DNA of 13,446 nt from Gemmataceae bacterium (GTDB lineage: Bacteria; Planctomycetota; Planctomycetia; Gemmatales; Gemmataceae). The notes beneath the pieces were generated by a model. The model was not told the DNA's origin. It worked only from the letters and a program-made list of their open reading frames with translations, and did not search any database. The stretch covers positions 1 through 13,446 of the forward strand of contig JAFMJU010000042.1 of the NCBI GenBank assembly GCA_017853285.1, given 5' to 3'. The position numbers and the translations under genes are program-made. Positions within the stretch are counted from its first letter, which is position 1, and every line of letters starts with the position of its first letter. Of the stretch, positions 1-8,072 are shown piece after piece.

Positions 1-2
1 CC

Positions 3-2156
3 TTCAGCGACCTGAAAAATTGGCTGAGCCAGCCTGAAATTTCCGGACAGGATGTACGCTTCCTTACCCTGTCCGAAAGGTTGGACAATAAGCATGGCAG
101 TGCCTGGTCCAGTCATATCACCAACGACATCACCCGCCATTGTTCGGCCCATTTCGATGAAGGTCAGGCCGGCTGGCCCAGCCCTTGGCGCAAAGATTCC
201 CTCTTCCAGGCCTGGAAAAATGCCGCCGGCATCAGTTGGCGCATGGATCTGCTCGGTGTCCGCGGATTCCGCGAAATGGTCAGGGCCTTGCCGGATGATC
301 CGAAGCTGGCCATTCGGGACCTACTGTCGAGGCATGGTGTTCCCATATCCCTCTGGCAACCCCTGCTGTTGGCGGAAATATTCTCGGTGGCTGGCTGGGC
401 ATCCTATATCCGTTACCGGGTTCGGCAGGACGCAGGCTGCGGCAGAACCAACCACGACCTCACGGGGCTGGTGGCCATGCGTTTGGCCTACGATGCTTGT
501 CTTTTGGGACTCTCAGGAATCAGCCCTGGGGAACAGCTTTCGCCGGTCGAGAGCCCGCCACTGGAAGGCGGCACTCCCTCCGCATCGCCAGCGCCGGACC
601 TTGTGGCCCGGCATGTCCTGCAGGTGGCCACTGAGCGCGCCTACCGCAAACAATTGCTTGGCCAACTTGCCTCCGGGAAAAATTTTTCCCAAACCGTCGA
701 TCGAAAAAAACTGCAGATGGTTTTCTGCATCGATGTCCGTTCCGAGGTGTTTCGTCGCCACCTTGAGTCTATCGATGCATCCATCGAAACCTTCGGTTTC
801 GCCGGTTTTTTCGGGATGTCGCTGGAATACCTGCCCTTGGGTTCGACACAGGGGATCGCACAGTGCCCGGTCCTACTCCAACCGGCATTCCGGGTTCCGG
901 AGAAACCGCTTGGCACGGGCGCCGAAAACTGTGAGAACATCGCCCGAAGGCATCGTGCCCGCCAGCAGAGCAAGGCGCTTTGGCAACTGTTTCAAACCTC
1001 GGCAACCGCCTGCTTTTCGTTTGTGGAATCGCTTGGCCTGGGATTTATCGCCAAACTGGCCGGCGATTCGTTGAGAGCTTCCTCGCTCCGCATCCGATGG
1101 CCGTGGATTCGCGCGAACAAGGCGCCCAAGGTGCCGGTGGGTCCAGACCTGAGCCCCACAGACGGTTGTGGCCTTCCGGAAACATCCAGGATAGATCTGG
1201 CTGAATCGCTGCTCCGAAATCTTGGGATGCGCCAGGGATTCGCCCCGCTGGTGGTCCTGTGCGGGCATGCCGCCGAGGTGACCAACAATCCGTACCAGGC
1301 GGCTCTCGATTGCGGCGCCTGCGGTGGCCATTCGGGGGAACCGAACGCCCGGGTTGCGGCAGCCCTCCTCAACGATGAGACCGTTCGCCAAGGTCTGATG
1401 AGCCGGAACATAGCCATTCCGCAGGACACCTGGTTTGTGGCCGCGGTCCACAATACGACCACCGATGCGATCACCCTCTGTGACACGCACCTTGTCCCGG
1501 CTTCCCATATGGCCCTTGTCGCCGAGATCACGGGTTGGTTCAGCCAAGCCGGCCAATCAGCCCGGAGAGAGCGTGCCGCACGGCTGGGAGAGCAGGGGGA
1601 GCATCAGCTCCTGCGTCGTGGGCGCGATTGGGCGGAGGTGCGCCCGGAGTGGGGCCTGGCCGGAAACGCCGCCCTGATAGTGGCGCCCCGATCGCGTACC
1701 CGGGGCCTTGACCTGGGCGGACGAACCTTCCTGCACAGTTACGACCACAGCCAGGACCAGGACCTTCGGGTACTGGAACTGATCATGACCGCGCCCATGG
1801 TGGTGGCCAACTGGATCAACATGCAGTACTACGCCTCCACCGTCGACCCGAACTCCTTCGGCAGCGGCAACAAGACCATCCACAACGTGGTGGGACGCTT
1901 CGGGGTGCTTCAGGGCAACGGAGGCGACTTGATGACCGGCCTGCCGATGCAATGCGTGCATGACGGCAAGCGGCTTCAGCACCAACCGCTCCGCCTCCTG
2001 GTGGTCATAGAGGCACCCCGGGATGCCGTGTCCCAGATCATCCTGAAGCATGCCGTGGTTAGAAACCTTGTCACAAACGGATGGGTGACCTTGGTGGTAC
2101 TGCATGACGGGCGAATGATGCGTTGGACCAGTACGGGTGAGTGGGTCGAGGCGTGA
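3..2156 (+). CDS. dabA: DabA-type inorganic carbon transporter subunit (5' end outside window)
   Basis: This is the C-terminal 717 residues of a DabA/DUF2309 (UPF0753) protein. The frame is open to the left edge, so the true start lies upstream; the TTG at 81 is an internal Leu codon. DabA is the cytoplasmic, zinc-binding, carbonic-anhydrase-like partner of the membrane protein DabB in energy-driven inorganic-carbon uptake. The family's zinc ligands are all visible: Cys and Asp in FCIDVRSE (codons at 726 and 732), His in CGHA (1266) and Cys in DCGAC (1311). The two-residue Cys-Asp spacing and the 15-residue His-Cys spacing match my memory of the characterised Halothiobacillus protein. The ending (TLVVLHDGRMMRWTSTGEW) also fits the family. 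A dabB gene would be expected upstream, outside the window; downstream lies a terminator and then a convergent operon. The family call is firm, the substrate inferred from it. Confidence 0.93.
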   Translation, partial: FSDLKNWLSQPEISGQDVRFLTLSERLDNKHGSAWSSHITNDITRHCSAHFDEGQAGWPSPWRKDSLFQAWKNAAGISWRMDLLGVRGFREMVRALPDDPKLAIRDLLSRHGVPISLWQPLLLAEIFSVAGWASYIRYRVRQDAGCGRTNHDLTGLVAMRLAYDACLLGLSGISPGEQLSPVESPPLEGGTPSASPAPDLVARHVLQVATERAYRKQLLGQLASGKNFSQTVDRKKLQMVFCIDVRSEVFRRHLESIDASIETFGFAGFFGMSLEYLPLGSTQGIAQCPVLLQPAFRVPEKPLGTGAENCENIARRHRARQQSKALWQLFQTSATACFSFVESLGLGFIAKLAGDSLRASSLRIRWPWIRANKAPKVPVGPDLSPTDGCGLPETSRIDLAESLLRNLGMRQGFAPLVVLCGHAAEVTNNPYQAALDCGACGGHSGEPNARVAAALLNDETVRQGLMSRNIAIPQDTWFVAAVHNTTTDAITLCDTHLVPASHMALVAEITGWFSQAGQSARRERAARLGEQGEHQLLRRGRDWAEVRPEWGLAGNAALIVAPRSRTRGLDLGGRTFLHSYDHSQDQDLRVLELIMTAPMVVANWINMQYYASTVDPNSFGSGNKTIHNVVGRFGVLQGNGGDLMTGLPMQCVHDGKRLQHQPLRLLVVIEAPRDAVSQIILKHAVVRNLVTNGWVTLVVLHDGRMMRWTSTGEWVEA

Positions 2157-2184
2157 TTGGGCAAAAACCGCACACTCACCTATG

Positions 2185-2209
2185 CCGGGATGATGGCTTC
2201 CCGGTTTTT
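2185..2209 (+). terminator. Rho-independent terminator candidate after dabA
   Basis: A 6-bp GC-rich stem (CCGGGA at 2185-2190 with TCCCGG at 2199-2204) closes an 8-base loop and runs straight into TTTTT at 2205-2209. It begins 28 bases after the dabA stop. Read on the other strand the hairpin is not followed by T residues, so it should act on rightward transcription only. Confidence 0.6.
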
Positions 2210-2273
2210 GGAACCCGCATGCGTTTGCAGCGGCATCTTTAGCCGCCAGGAAAAGAGTTTGGCTTCCGAAATA

Positions 2274-3860
2274 TCAGCGCGCGTCTAGACCCTGGGCCAC
2301 AAGCAGATCGGTTTTCGCCCGAAAATACTCCTGCCTTGCGGAGATCTCCAGTATTTCCGCCTCAAAGGCGGCTTGTTCCCTCAGCGTCACACGCAGGATG
2401 TCGCTGCGACCCAGCCTTAGTTGCTCACGCTCGGCCCGGGCAACCGTCCTTGCAAGATCCACCCGGCTGCCGGCCTGCCTGTGGAACTCGTAGGCCCGTT
2501 CCAGGGCGGTGAAACCATCTTGTATCTCCGCGCGGATGACATCCTCCGCGTTGCGGATCTGGGCCTCCAATTGCGCCAGGGTCGCCTCCGACTGGAGAAC
2601 CCTGCCACGGGCCTCCCGCCGCTGAACTGGCATCTGGTAAACGAGGGATGCATTCAGGTTGGAACGGTCCAGTCCGTTGGGACCGGACAGGGAACTGGTT
2701 CCATAGCCGATGTCCTGCGATCCCGAAACCACGGCGTTGAGCGATTGCCTTGTCTGGTTGCGGGCCAGGTTCAGTTCCACGGCCGCTTTCTCACGCTGTA
2801 ACCGCAACCTTCTCGGCTCGGGACGGAGTTCCATCGCCGTGTTCAGGGCGGTGTCGAAGGAGGCAAGATCCACCTCCTGCACCAGAGGAAAGTCAGGCAA
2901 GCGGTCTTGACCGGCCACCGTGGGCGCGCCGGTCTCATCGCGGAGGAACAGGGATAGTTCGATGCTGGATTGCTGGAATGCCCTTTGGCTTTGGACCATC
3001 AAACCGTTGCGGAACGCGATGTTTTGCTGGTTGTCGATGCGCTCGATATTTGCGGCCGGGCCAGCCTCAACGCGCGCTTTCAACTGGCCATCCCTTTCAA
3101 CGGCCAGCCTCACCATCTCATTTGCGACCTTGACGCGCTGGCCGTTGGCAATCCAGTTCCAATAGGTTCTGGCGGCAGCCCGCTTGAAATCCAGCCGTTG
3201 CCTCTCGATCATGGGTTCGGTGATTTGCACATCGATCCGGGCCTGCTGGATACCGGCCCTTGGGCGGTCGATCGCCCTATCCTTGGCCAGGGGAATGATC
3301 ATGCCGGCCCGCACCTCACCCCCATCCGCGGTCAGTTGGGAAAGGTTGTAGGTTGGGAAGTCACCGTACCCGTTACGGTAGCCACCGAAGACGGACATTC
3401 CCCCCACCGGAAGCATCTGGTTCAGCCCGACATTACCCCGGAAATTATCGTAAGTCGCGGGGGCGGTGCTGTCACCGGAAGCGACAAAATTCAGGTCGAA
3501 CCCACCCATCGCGGACAAAAGCTTGCCACCGGCAATGGCGCGCTCCTGCTCGATCGCCTGAAGAAGCGGGTAATGCTTTTCCACCGAATCCAGAACATCC
3601 AGCAATCCCAGCGGGCCACCAACACTCGCCACTCCACCCGGGATGAATGGAACGTCCTTGGGCTTGTTGAGAATCGGCATGGCGGCCTTGCCATCCGGCA
3701 AAGCGCTTTTGGGCCTGGGCAGCACCTCGGGAGGAAGGCCCTGGGTCGGGGGAGCTTCGTTCTCCGGGACGGCCGGTGATTTCTCCTGGCACACAGCCGG
3801 ACCGGTGAAAGCCGCGGCGCACGCCAGGGAAAAAGCGGTTTTCCACATTTCCGGCTTCAT
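2274..3860 (-). CDS. TolC-family outer membrane efflux channel
   Basis: A 528-residue outer-membrane factor, the exit duct of a tripartite export system. It starts with a signal peptide (hydrophobic stretch about residues 8-24, ending near AVCQ). A proline-rich linker (about 30-75) follows, then two helical-hairpin OEP repeats rich in Arg, Gln and Ala, as expected for the periplasmic barrel of TolC proteins. The length is typical for the family. The ATG at 3860 lies 2 bases after the stop of the adaptor gene, so translation is probably coupled; the only Shine-Dalgarno-like bases (GAGG) abut this ATG, and Met5 (ATG at 3848) is an alternative start. It is the last gene of the ABC-adaptor-channel operon. 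The cargo cannot be told from the sequence. Confidence 0.9.
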   Translation of the reverse strand: MKPEMWKTAFSLACAAAFTGPAVCQEKSPAVPENEAPPTQGLPPEVLPRPKSALPDGKAAMPILNKPKDVPFIPGGVASVGGPLGLLDVLDSVEKHYPLLQAIEQERAIAGGKLLSAMGGFDLNFVASGDSTAPATYDNFRGNVGLNQMLPVGGMSVFGGYRNGYGDFPTYNLSQLTADGGEVRAGMIIPLAKDRAIDRPRAGIQQARIDVQITEPMIERQRLDFKRAAARTYWNWIANGQRVKVANEMVRLAVERDGQLKARVEAGPAANIERIDNQQNIAFRNGLMVQSQRAFQQSSIELSLFLRDETGAPTVAGQDRLPDFPLVQEVDLASFDTALNTAMELRPEPRRLRLQREKAAVELNLARNQTRQSLNAVVSGSQDIGYGTSSLSGPNGLDRSNLNASLVYQMPVQRREARGRVLQSEATLAQLEAQIRNAEDVIRAEIQDGFTALERAYEFHRQAGSRVDLARTVARAEREQLRLGRSDILRVTLREQAAFEAEILEISARQEYFRAKTDLLVAQGLDAR

Positions 3861-3862
3861 CC

Positions 3863-5266
3863 TCAGGTCTTGATTTTAGGCGGCTTGGACTCTTTTTTGT
3901 CCTTTTCCTTGTCGGGGGCCTTCGGAGCCACCACGGGTGGGAAGCCGTTGAAATTTCGCCACAGCTCATACCCGACCGTGACCCTGTTGAGAAAGACCCA
4001 GCCCACAGCCTGATTGCCCTGCCGCAGGAAAACAGCATCCGGCCAATCGTCCTCCTCGCTGAGGAGGCGCTCAGGTTCAACGAGGATGCGGAAACGGCCG
4101 TAACCGTCATCCGATGGGTCGATCTGGCGGACCTTTCCGCCGAATGTGCCCGTGGCGACAGAAGGCCAACCGGCAAACTGAATGGCTGGCCAGCCCTGGA
4201 ATTGCAGTCGCACATGGGGGCCTTCACCGGTGCGCTCCATATGCGCCGCGATCAGGGGCGCGTCCACGCCATCGATGAAGAGTTCCACCACACGTTCGGT
4301 CGCGTCCGGGATGATGGTCGCCAGCTCGTCGCCTTCCTTGACCAATTGTCCACCCTCTGCCACATTCGCCGCGATGCGGTAGAGGATGCCATCGCAAGGG
4401 GCCTTCACGAAACGGGCCTTGAATCGCTCGATCCGGGTGTCCAGTTCCTGAAGGTCCCGCTCGATGGTCAGCAGGTTTTGTTCGGCCCTGTTCAGATCCC
4501 GCCGCGCGAGGGCGACAGCGGACAGGCCCGTAGCCTCCGCCTGGATCACCAGGGAATCGCTGTTCAACAGGTCTGCCTCGGCCTTCTTCACATCAGCCTT
4601 CGCCCGCTTGACCTCGGTTTCAGCCCGGTCGGCCCGCAATTTGGCCTCGTCGCGGTTCAGCTCCGATTCCAGGCCCCCGAATTGCTTGTCCTTGAAAAGC
4701 GAATCAAACATCTGAAAACGTTTGTTTTCAAACCGGGAATTGAATTCTGTGTTTTCCCTCGATTTCTCGGAGACGGTCACCATCATGGCTGACGCCTCCC
4801 GTTTTGCCTGGGCAGCCTTGATGGAGGCCTCCATGGCTTTCTCCTGCGCAGCCACCGCTTTGGTCTGCTCGGCCACCTCATCCTGGGCGGCTTCGCGGCG
4901 ACTTAAGAGAAATCCCTTTTGGGCTTCCAAACGCACGGCCAAGTTGGGGTCAACATCGTCAATATCGACAATTGGATCACCTGACTTGACGAAGCTACCC
5001 TCCACCACATGCCATCTCTTTATAATTCCAGATATCTGGGACTCTATCTTTTGTTTCCGTTCCACGGGAGCATAGGCGATCACTTGTCCGCGCCCCTTGA
5101 CGGTTTGTTGCCAGGGAACAAAGAGCAAGAAGAGTGGCATCAAGGCGAAAATAAGCAACAAAAACCTTGTCAAGTAACGGGCAAAGCCTGGCGTTTTGGC
5201 CTTTTCCAGAACCGGAAAAAACTGTGCCGAGTCGATCGCCTGGATGGAATCCATTTTCACGATCAT
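3863..5266 (-). CDS. HlyD-family membrane fusion (periplasmic adaptor) protein
   Basis: A 467-residue adaptor that would link the inner-membrane ABC protein to the TolC-type channel. A short cytoplasmic N-terminus is followed by one membrane helix (about residues 32-51), the first half of a biotinyl/lipoyl domain (about 58-105, with VKSGDPI), a long charged coiled-coil hairpin (about 110-310), the returning lipoyl half (FVKAPCDGIL) and a beta-barrel region. The tail is very rich in Lys, Pro and Asp/Glu (last 25 residues), which is unusual. I chose the ATG at 5266: it overlaps the upstream stop as ATGA and has GGAGG nine bases ahead. The longer frame up to 5338 would overlap the ABC gene by 76 bases with no better start signal. 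The family is clear, the exported substrate unknown. Confidence 0.92.
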   Translation of the reverse strand: MIVKMDSIQAIDSAQFFPVLEKAKTPGFARYLTRFLLLIFALMPLFLLFVPWQQTVKGRGQVIAYAPVERKQKIESQISGIIKRWHVVEGSFVKSGDPIVDIDDVDPNLAVRLEAQKGFLLSRREAAQDEVAEQTKAVAAQEKAMEASIKAAQAKREASAMMVTVSEKSRENTEFNSRFENKRFQMFDSLFKDKQFGGLESELNRDEAKLRADRAETEVKRAKADVKKAEADLLNSDSLVIQAEATGLSAVALARRDLNRAEQNLLTIERDLQELDTRIERFKARFVKAPCDGILYRIAANVAEGGQLVKEGDELATIIPDATERVVELFIDGVDAPLIAAHMERTGEGPHVRLQFQGWPAIQFAGWPSVATGTFGGKVRQIDPSDDGYGRFRILVEPERLLSEEDDWPDAVFLRQGNQAVGWVFLNRVTVGYELWRNFNGFPPVVAPKAPDKEKDKKESKPPKIKT

Positions 5267-6978
5267 GCCTTGGCACCTCCAACTGTGAGGGATGGCTCGA
5301 GGCCCGTTTCCCTTTCTTCCTTGTTCAGCCGGATGCACCTGTCGAACACCTTGGCGGTGTCTGGATTATGGGTCGCCACCAAAAGAGTCCAGGGAGCGGA
5401 TGGATCGGTCAGGCAAGCAAGCAAATGAGGATGGTCTGGCAGGTTTAAATGGTCCAGCAGCCCATCGATCAGGAGCAGTCTGGGCCGGGCGATGATGGCC
5501 CGCGCCAACATCAGCTTCAAGGATTGCGTTTCCGAAAGCGGCAAGCCCGACGGTGCCAAACGGGTTTGCAGGCTGGCAGGCAGGCGGTTGACCGTTTCCA
5601 GAAGGTCAACCTGCTCCAGTGCGGAACGGATTTCTTCAGGGCGGACCTCGTTGGAACCCATCACGAGGTTTTCAAGAACCGTCCCGTCGATGATTTCATC
5701 CCGCCCGACCAGGTAAACTTGACTCCGCAAGCCGGCCAGCGAGAGGTTGCGGATGTCAAATCCATCGAGTTCGGCCCGCCCGTCAGTCATTTCGCGCAAA
5801 CCGGCCAAGGCCTCCAGGACCTTGGTTTTGCCGTAACCCGATGGCGCGATCAGGGCCACACGCTCGTTTGGCGCGATGTGCCAGGTCAGGAAGGACCCCA
5901 GGTGATCGGACGGCAGCACTCGCACCGCCATTCCCATGCCGGTGTCCGGAAGGACCTGCCCACCCTCGCGCTCCACCGGCAGGTCGGTCACATGGCTTAG
6001 TTTTTCGGCGCTGGCCAGCAGGTCGTAAAAAGTCTCCGCATGCTTGCCCAGCTTGGCAACCGAACCCACGATCACCGATACGATCAGCTCGGCGGCAACC
6101 AACTGGCCGAGGGTGAGTTGCCGGTTGATCACCAGCCAGCCGCCCAATCCCAGGAGGATGGTGCTGGCGGCCACCTGCAACCCCAATGCGAACAGCGTTT
6201 GGCGCCACACCACCCGGAAGTGCCTGCGCCGCTTGACGAGATAGTTCTCCGCCAGGAAATTCGACCGGGTGAATGCGAAATTTTGCCCCGCGGCGGTTTT
6301 CACGGTCCGCAGACAGCGGAACATCTCCTCCAGCCAGGCCGCGGTGTCATATTTGGCGATTGACTCTTCCAGGCAGGTGCGCACCCCGCCGTAGCCGAGG
6401 CCGAACAGAAGCAAAAACACCATCGCCAGCAAAATGACATCAAATCCCAGCAGAAACGGATGATAAAAGGCGAGGACCACCATGCCCACCACCATCATCA
6501 CCAGGACCGCGACACCATCCAACAGCAGGCTGGCGAGGGATTTTTGCAGCGTGAGCACATCAAAGAAACGGTTGGCAAGTTCAGGGCCGTTGCTGCGGTC
6601 CAAATTCTCCAAACGCAGGGCGGGGATGTGGCGCGAGTAGTCGGCCACCACCCGCACGAACAACCTTTGCTGCAGGCACTCGATCACAAAAACCTGCATC
6701 GCCTTGAGGGCAGCGGCCACGCCAAGGCAAACCATCAGCACCAGCGAGATCACCACCACGGGCCAGACCAGCACACCGAAAGCAACCGTGTTGACCAAGG
6801 TTTCCACGGCAATCGGTGTTGCCAGGGACAGGATCGAAACCGTGACCGCGAAAACGACAACTATGAAAATGTCACGCCTTTCGGGCTTCAGGATCTCCAG
6901 CACCCGACTGAAAGGCCGGGCCTGAGTGTGCCCGCTTTCAGCGATGTGTTCGCCATGACTGGCTGCAAGGCTGCCCAT
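5263..6978 (-). CDS. ABC exporter half-transporter (membrane domain fused to degenerate ATPase domain)
   Basis: A 571-residue fusion of a type-I exporter membrane domain (hydrophobic segments roughly at 36-56, 68-92, 150-172, 177-197, 262-283 and 290-310) and a C-terminal nucleotide-binding domain (about 345-571). No C39 peptidase domain precedes it. It would be the inner-membrane motor of the export system formed with the next two genes. The ATPase motifs are recognisable but altered: Walker A reads APSGYGKT (378-385, first Gly replaced by Ala), the Q-loop glutamine position appears to be Arg426, the signature is LSETQ (481-485) instead of LSGGQ, and Walker B LLLID (501-505) is followed by Gly506 where the catalytic Glu normally sits. 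The H-loop His537 is kept. The ATG at 6978 has GGGG seven bases upstream. The fold and operon role are firm; normal ATP hydrolysis is doubtful. Confidence 0.9.
   Translation of the reverse strand: MGSLAASHGEHIAESGHTQARPFSRVLEILKPERRDIFIVVVFAVTVSILSLATPIAVETLVNTVAFGVLVWPVVVISLVLMVCLGVAAALKAMQVFVIECLQQRLFVRVVADYSRHIPALRLENLDRSNGPELANRFFDVLTLQKSLASLLLDGVAVLVMMVVGMVVLAFYHPFLLGFDVILLAMVFLLLFGLGYGGVRTCLEESIAKYDTAAWLEEMFRCLRTVKTAAGQNFAFTRSNFLAENYLVKRRRHFRVVWRQTLFALGLQVAASTILLGLGGWLVINRQLTLGQLVAAELIVSVIVGSVAKLGKHAETFYDLLASAEKLSHVTDLPVEREGGQVLPDTGMGMAVRVLPSDHLGSFLTWHIAPNERVALIAPSGYGKTKVLEALAGLREMTDGRAELDGFDIRNLSLAGLRSQVYLVGRDEIIDGTVLENLVMGSNEVRPEEIRSALEQVDLLETVNRLPASLQTRLAPSGLPLSETQSLKLMLARAIIARPRLLLIDGLLDHLNLPDHPHLLACLTDPSAPWTLLVATHNPDTAKVFDRCIRLNKEERETGLEPSLTVGGAKA
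5276..5280 (-). promoter_or_regulatory. Ribosome binding site deciding the HlyD-type start
   Basis: GGAGG on the minus strand lies nine bases before the ATG at 5266, inside the last codons of the ABC gene. It supports the short start, with the ATGA overlap, over the longer open frame. Confidence 0.7.
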
Positions 6979-7017
6979 TTGCTACCCCGGTAAGGCCCCG
7001 AACGAGACGCATCGGCA

Positions 7018-7070
7018 CTGGCCGAGTAAAGGTGGTCAACCAATCCGGTTACCAACCAGACTCGGGCCAG
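7018..7070 (-). promoter_or_regulatory. Long imperfect hairpin in the leader of the ABC export operon
   Basis: Bases 7018-7070 fold into one extended stem. The outer arms 7018-7027 and 7060-7070 pair over 10 bp with one bulged base (7064). The next GGT/ACC pairs (7031-7036 with 7051-7057, A54 bulged) add 6 bp. The inner AACC/GGTT (7038-7041 with 7047-7050) add 4 bp around a 5-base loop. It ends 39 bases before the ABC start codon on the strand that is transcribed. No U-tract follows, so it does not look like a simple terminator. A structured 5' leader or a protein-binding site are possible; the function is not known. Confidence 0.45.
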
Positions 7071-7152
7071 CTTGGATGCCGTCTGTTCTCAGCCTTCACA
7101 ACAAAGGAAAGAGCGGTAGACTTGCGCCTACCCTGATTACAGATTCGTAAGC

Positions 7153-7181
7153 TTTGTAGGGGCGACTTTTGTAAAAATCAA
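7153..7181 (-). promoter_or_regulatory. Weak sigma-70-like promoter candidate for the ABC export operon
   Basis: On the minus strand TTGATT (7176-7181) and TACAAA (7153-7158) are separated by 17 bases. Each matches four of six consensus positions. Transcription starting near 7146 would give a leader of about 170 bases containing the hairpin at 7018-7070. It is supported by position and spacing only. Confidence 0.3.
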
Positions 7182-7227
7182 GGCAATTAGAAATGAATTA
7201 ATTAGGACAAAGATGTCTCATTAACTT

Positions 7228-8058
7228 TTATTTCCCGTCTTTGGAACCAGCTTTGGGCGGCTCTTTGGTTTCGGCAGACTTTTCCCAGCGGAATTTGGTT
7301 TTGGACGCGTCGAACGGTTTCAGGTAGGCGTCCACCGGTTTGTCACAGGCCCACAGCATGCCACGGGTGAGCATGTCCAGAAACACAGGGTCGGCCAGTT
7401 CCTCGTTGTAATGTCCTATGGTGGTGCCGAAGACACGCCCCTTGCCGAAGGTGTTGGTCCAGACGCAGACCTCGTCTTTCTTGGTCTCGCGGCTTTTCGC
7501 GGTGGCGAGGGGCACGCATTTATCGCCCTGGGCCACCACCTGGTACAGTTCGCCCTTGGGTGTTTTCCATGTGCCCGGGAACTTCGCCAGGATGGGATGG
7601 CCCTTGCCCTCAGCCTGGGTGGGCACCACCTCGAACGGGTAATGCGCGCCGTGGCGGTGGGAAGTGACCCCGCAGAACTTGAACCACTCGCCGGTGCCGT
7701 CGCGGTAGCAGTGCATGCCGCAGTGGATCAGCACACCGGGCAGGCCGTCGCGGTGGGGTTTGACAATGGTCTCGGTCCACTTGGGATCCTTGGCATCGGA
7801 AAAGCACTCGTTGTGCACCACAATGTCGAATCCCTTGTACCAGTCGGCCTTTTCATACAGCGGGATCTTGCTGGAGGTGGCGGTGCCACCCTGGTGCACC
7901 ACCACCCATTGGATGCGGGCGCGGGCCGAGGTGCCCTCGGTGATGATCAACTTCTGGGTCTCGTAGTCGTGGCAGCAGCCGCCGGTGACCAGCAGGGCCT
8001 TGAGATCGGGCAACTTGGGTTCGGCGCAAAAGGCCAGGGCGATGATGGCTGCTAGCAT
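7228..8058 (-). CDS. ThuA-domain protein, probably exported
   Basis: A 276-residue protein matching the ThuA-like (trehalose-utilisation, glutamine-amidotransferase-like fold) family common in Planctomycetes. Visible landmarks are an early strand followed by VTGGCCHDYE, the segment DIVVHNECFSD, the strand LPGVLIHCGMHCYRDG and a later FGKGRVFGTTIGHYNEE, in the usual order for the family. The N-terminus is a short hydrophobic run (MLAAIIALAFCAEP) without positive charges, so export is likely but the signal is atypical; LAFC only loosely resembles a lipobox. An in-frame TAA lies just upstream, which excludes a longer start. AAGGGG eight bases before the ATG overlaps the stop codon of the PIN-domain gene, so the two are probably transcribed together. 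The Lys-rich tail (last 20 residues) is low-complexity. The biochemical activity of ThuA domains is poorly defined. Confidence 0.85.
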   Translation of the reverse strand: MLAAIIALAFCAEPKLPDLKALLVTGGCCHDYETQKLIITEGTSARARIQWVVVHQGGTATSSKIPLYEKADWYKGFDIVVHNECFSDAKDPKWTETIVKPHRDGLPGVLIHCGMHCYRDGTGEWFKFCGVTSHRHGAHYPFEVVPTQAEGKGHPILAKFPGTWKTPKGELYQVVAQGDKCVPLATAKSRETKKDEVCVWTNTFGKGRVFGTTIGHYNEELADPVFLDMLTRGMLWACDKPVDAYLKPFDASKTKFRWEKSAETKEPPKAGSKDGK

Positions 8059-8066
8059 GGATTATT

Positions 8067-8072
8067 CCCCTT
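8067..8072 (-). promoter_or_regulatory. Ribosome binding site of the ThuA gene, inside the toxin stop codon
   Basis: AAGGGG lies eight bases before the ATG at 8058. Its first two bases are the last two of the PIN-domain gene's TAA stop (8071-8073), which suggests translational coupling between toxin and ThuA gene. Confidence 0.6.

Noticed and set aside
873..1556. A 227-codon minus-strand frame opposite dabA
   Set aside because: The plus strand codes for conserved DabA zinc-site motifs here; the antisense frame has no family features.
2230..2246. Hairpin GCGGC-N7-GCCGC as terminator of the export operon
   Set aside because: The stem is only 5 bp and no T-run follows on the minus strand, so I do not call it.
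2970..3779. A 269-codon plus-strand frame opposite the TolC-type gene
   Set aside because: It is an antisense shadow of a well-supported gene with no recognisable domain.
5267..5338. A 24-residue N-terminal extension of the HlyD-type protein
   Set aside because: It would overlap the ABC gene's conserved end; GGAGG and the ATGA overlap favour the start at 5266.
7117..7134. Small hairpin GGTAG-N8-CTACC downstream of the ThuA gene
   Set aside because: It is a 5-bp stem with no T-run, within chance expectation, and not supported as a terminator.
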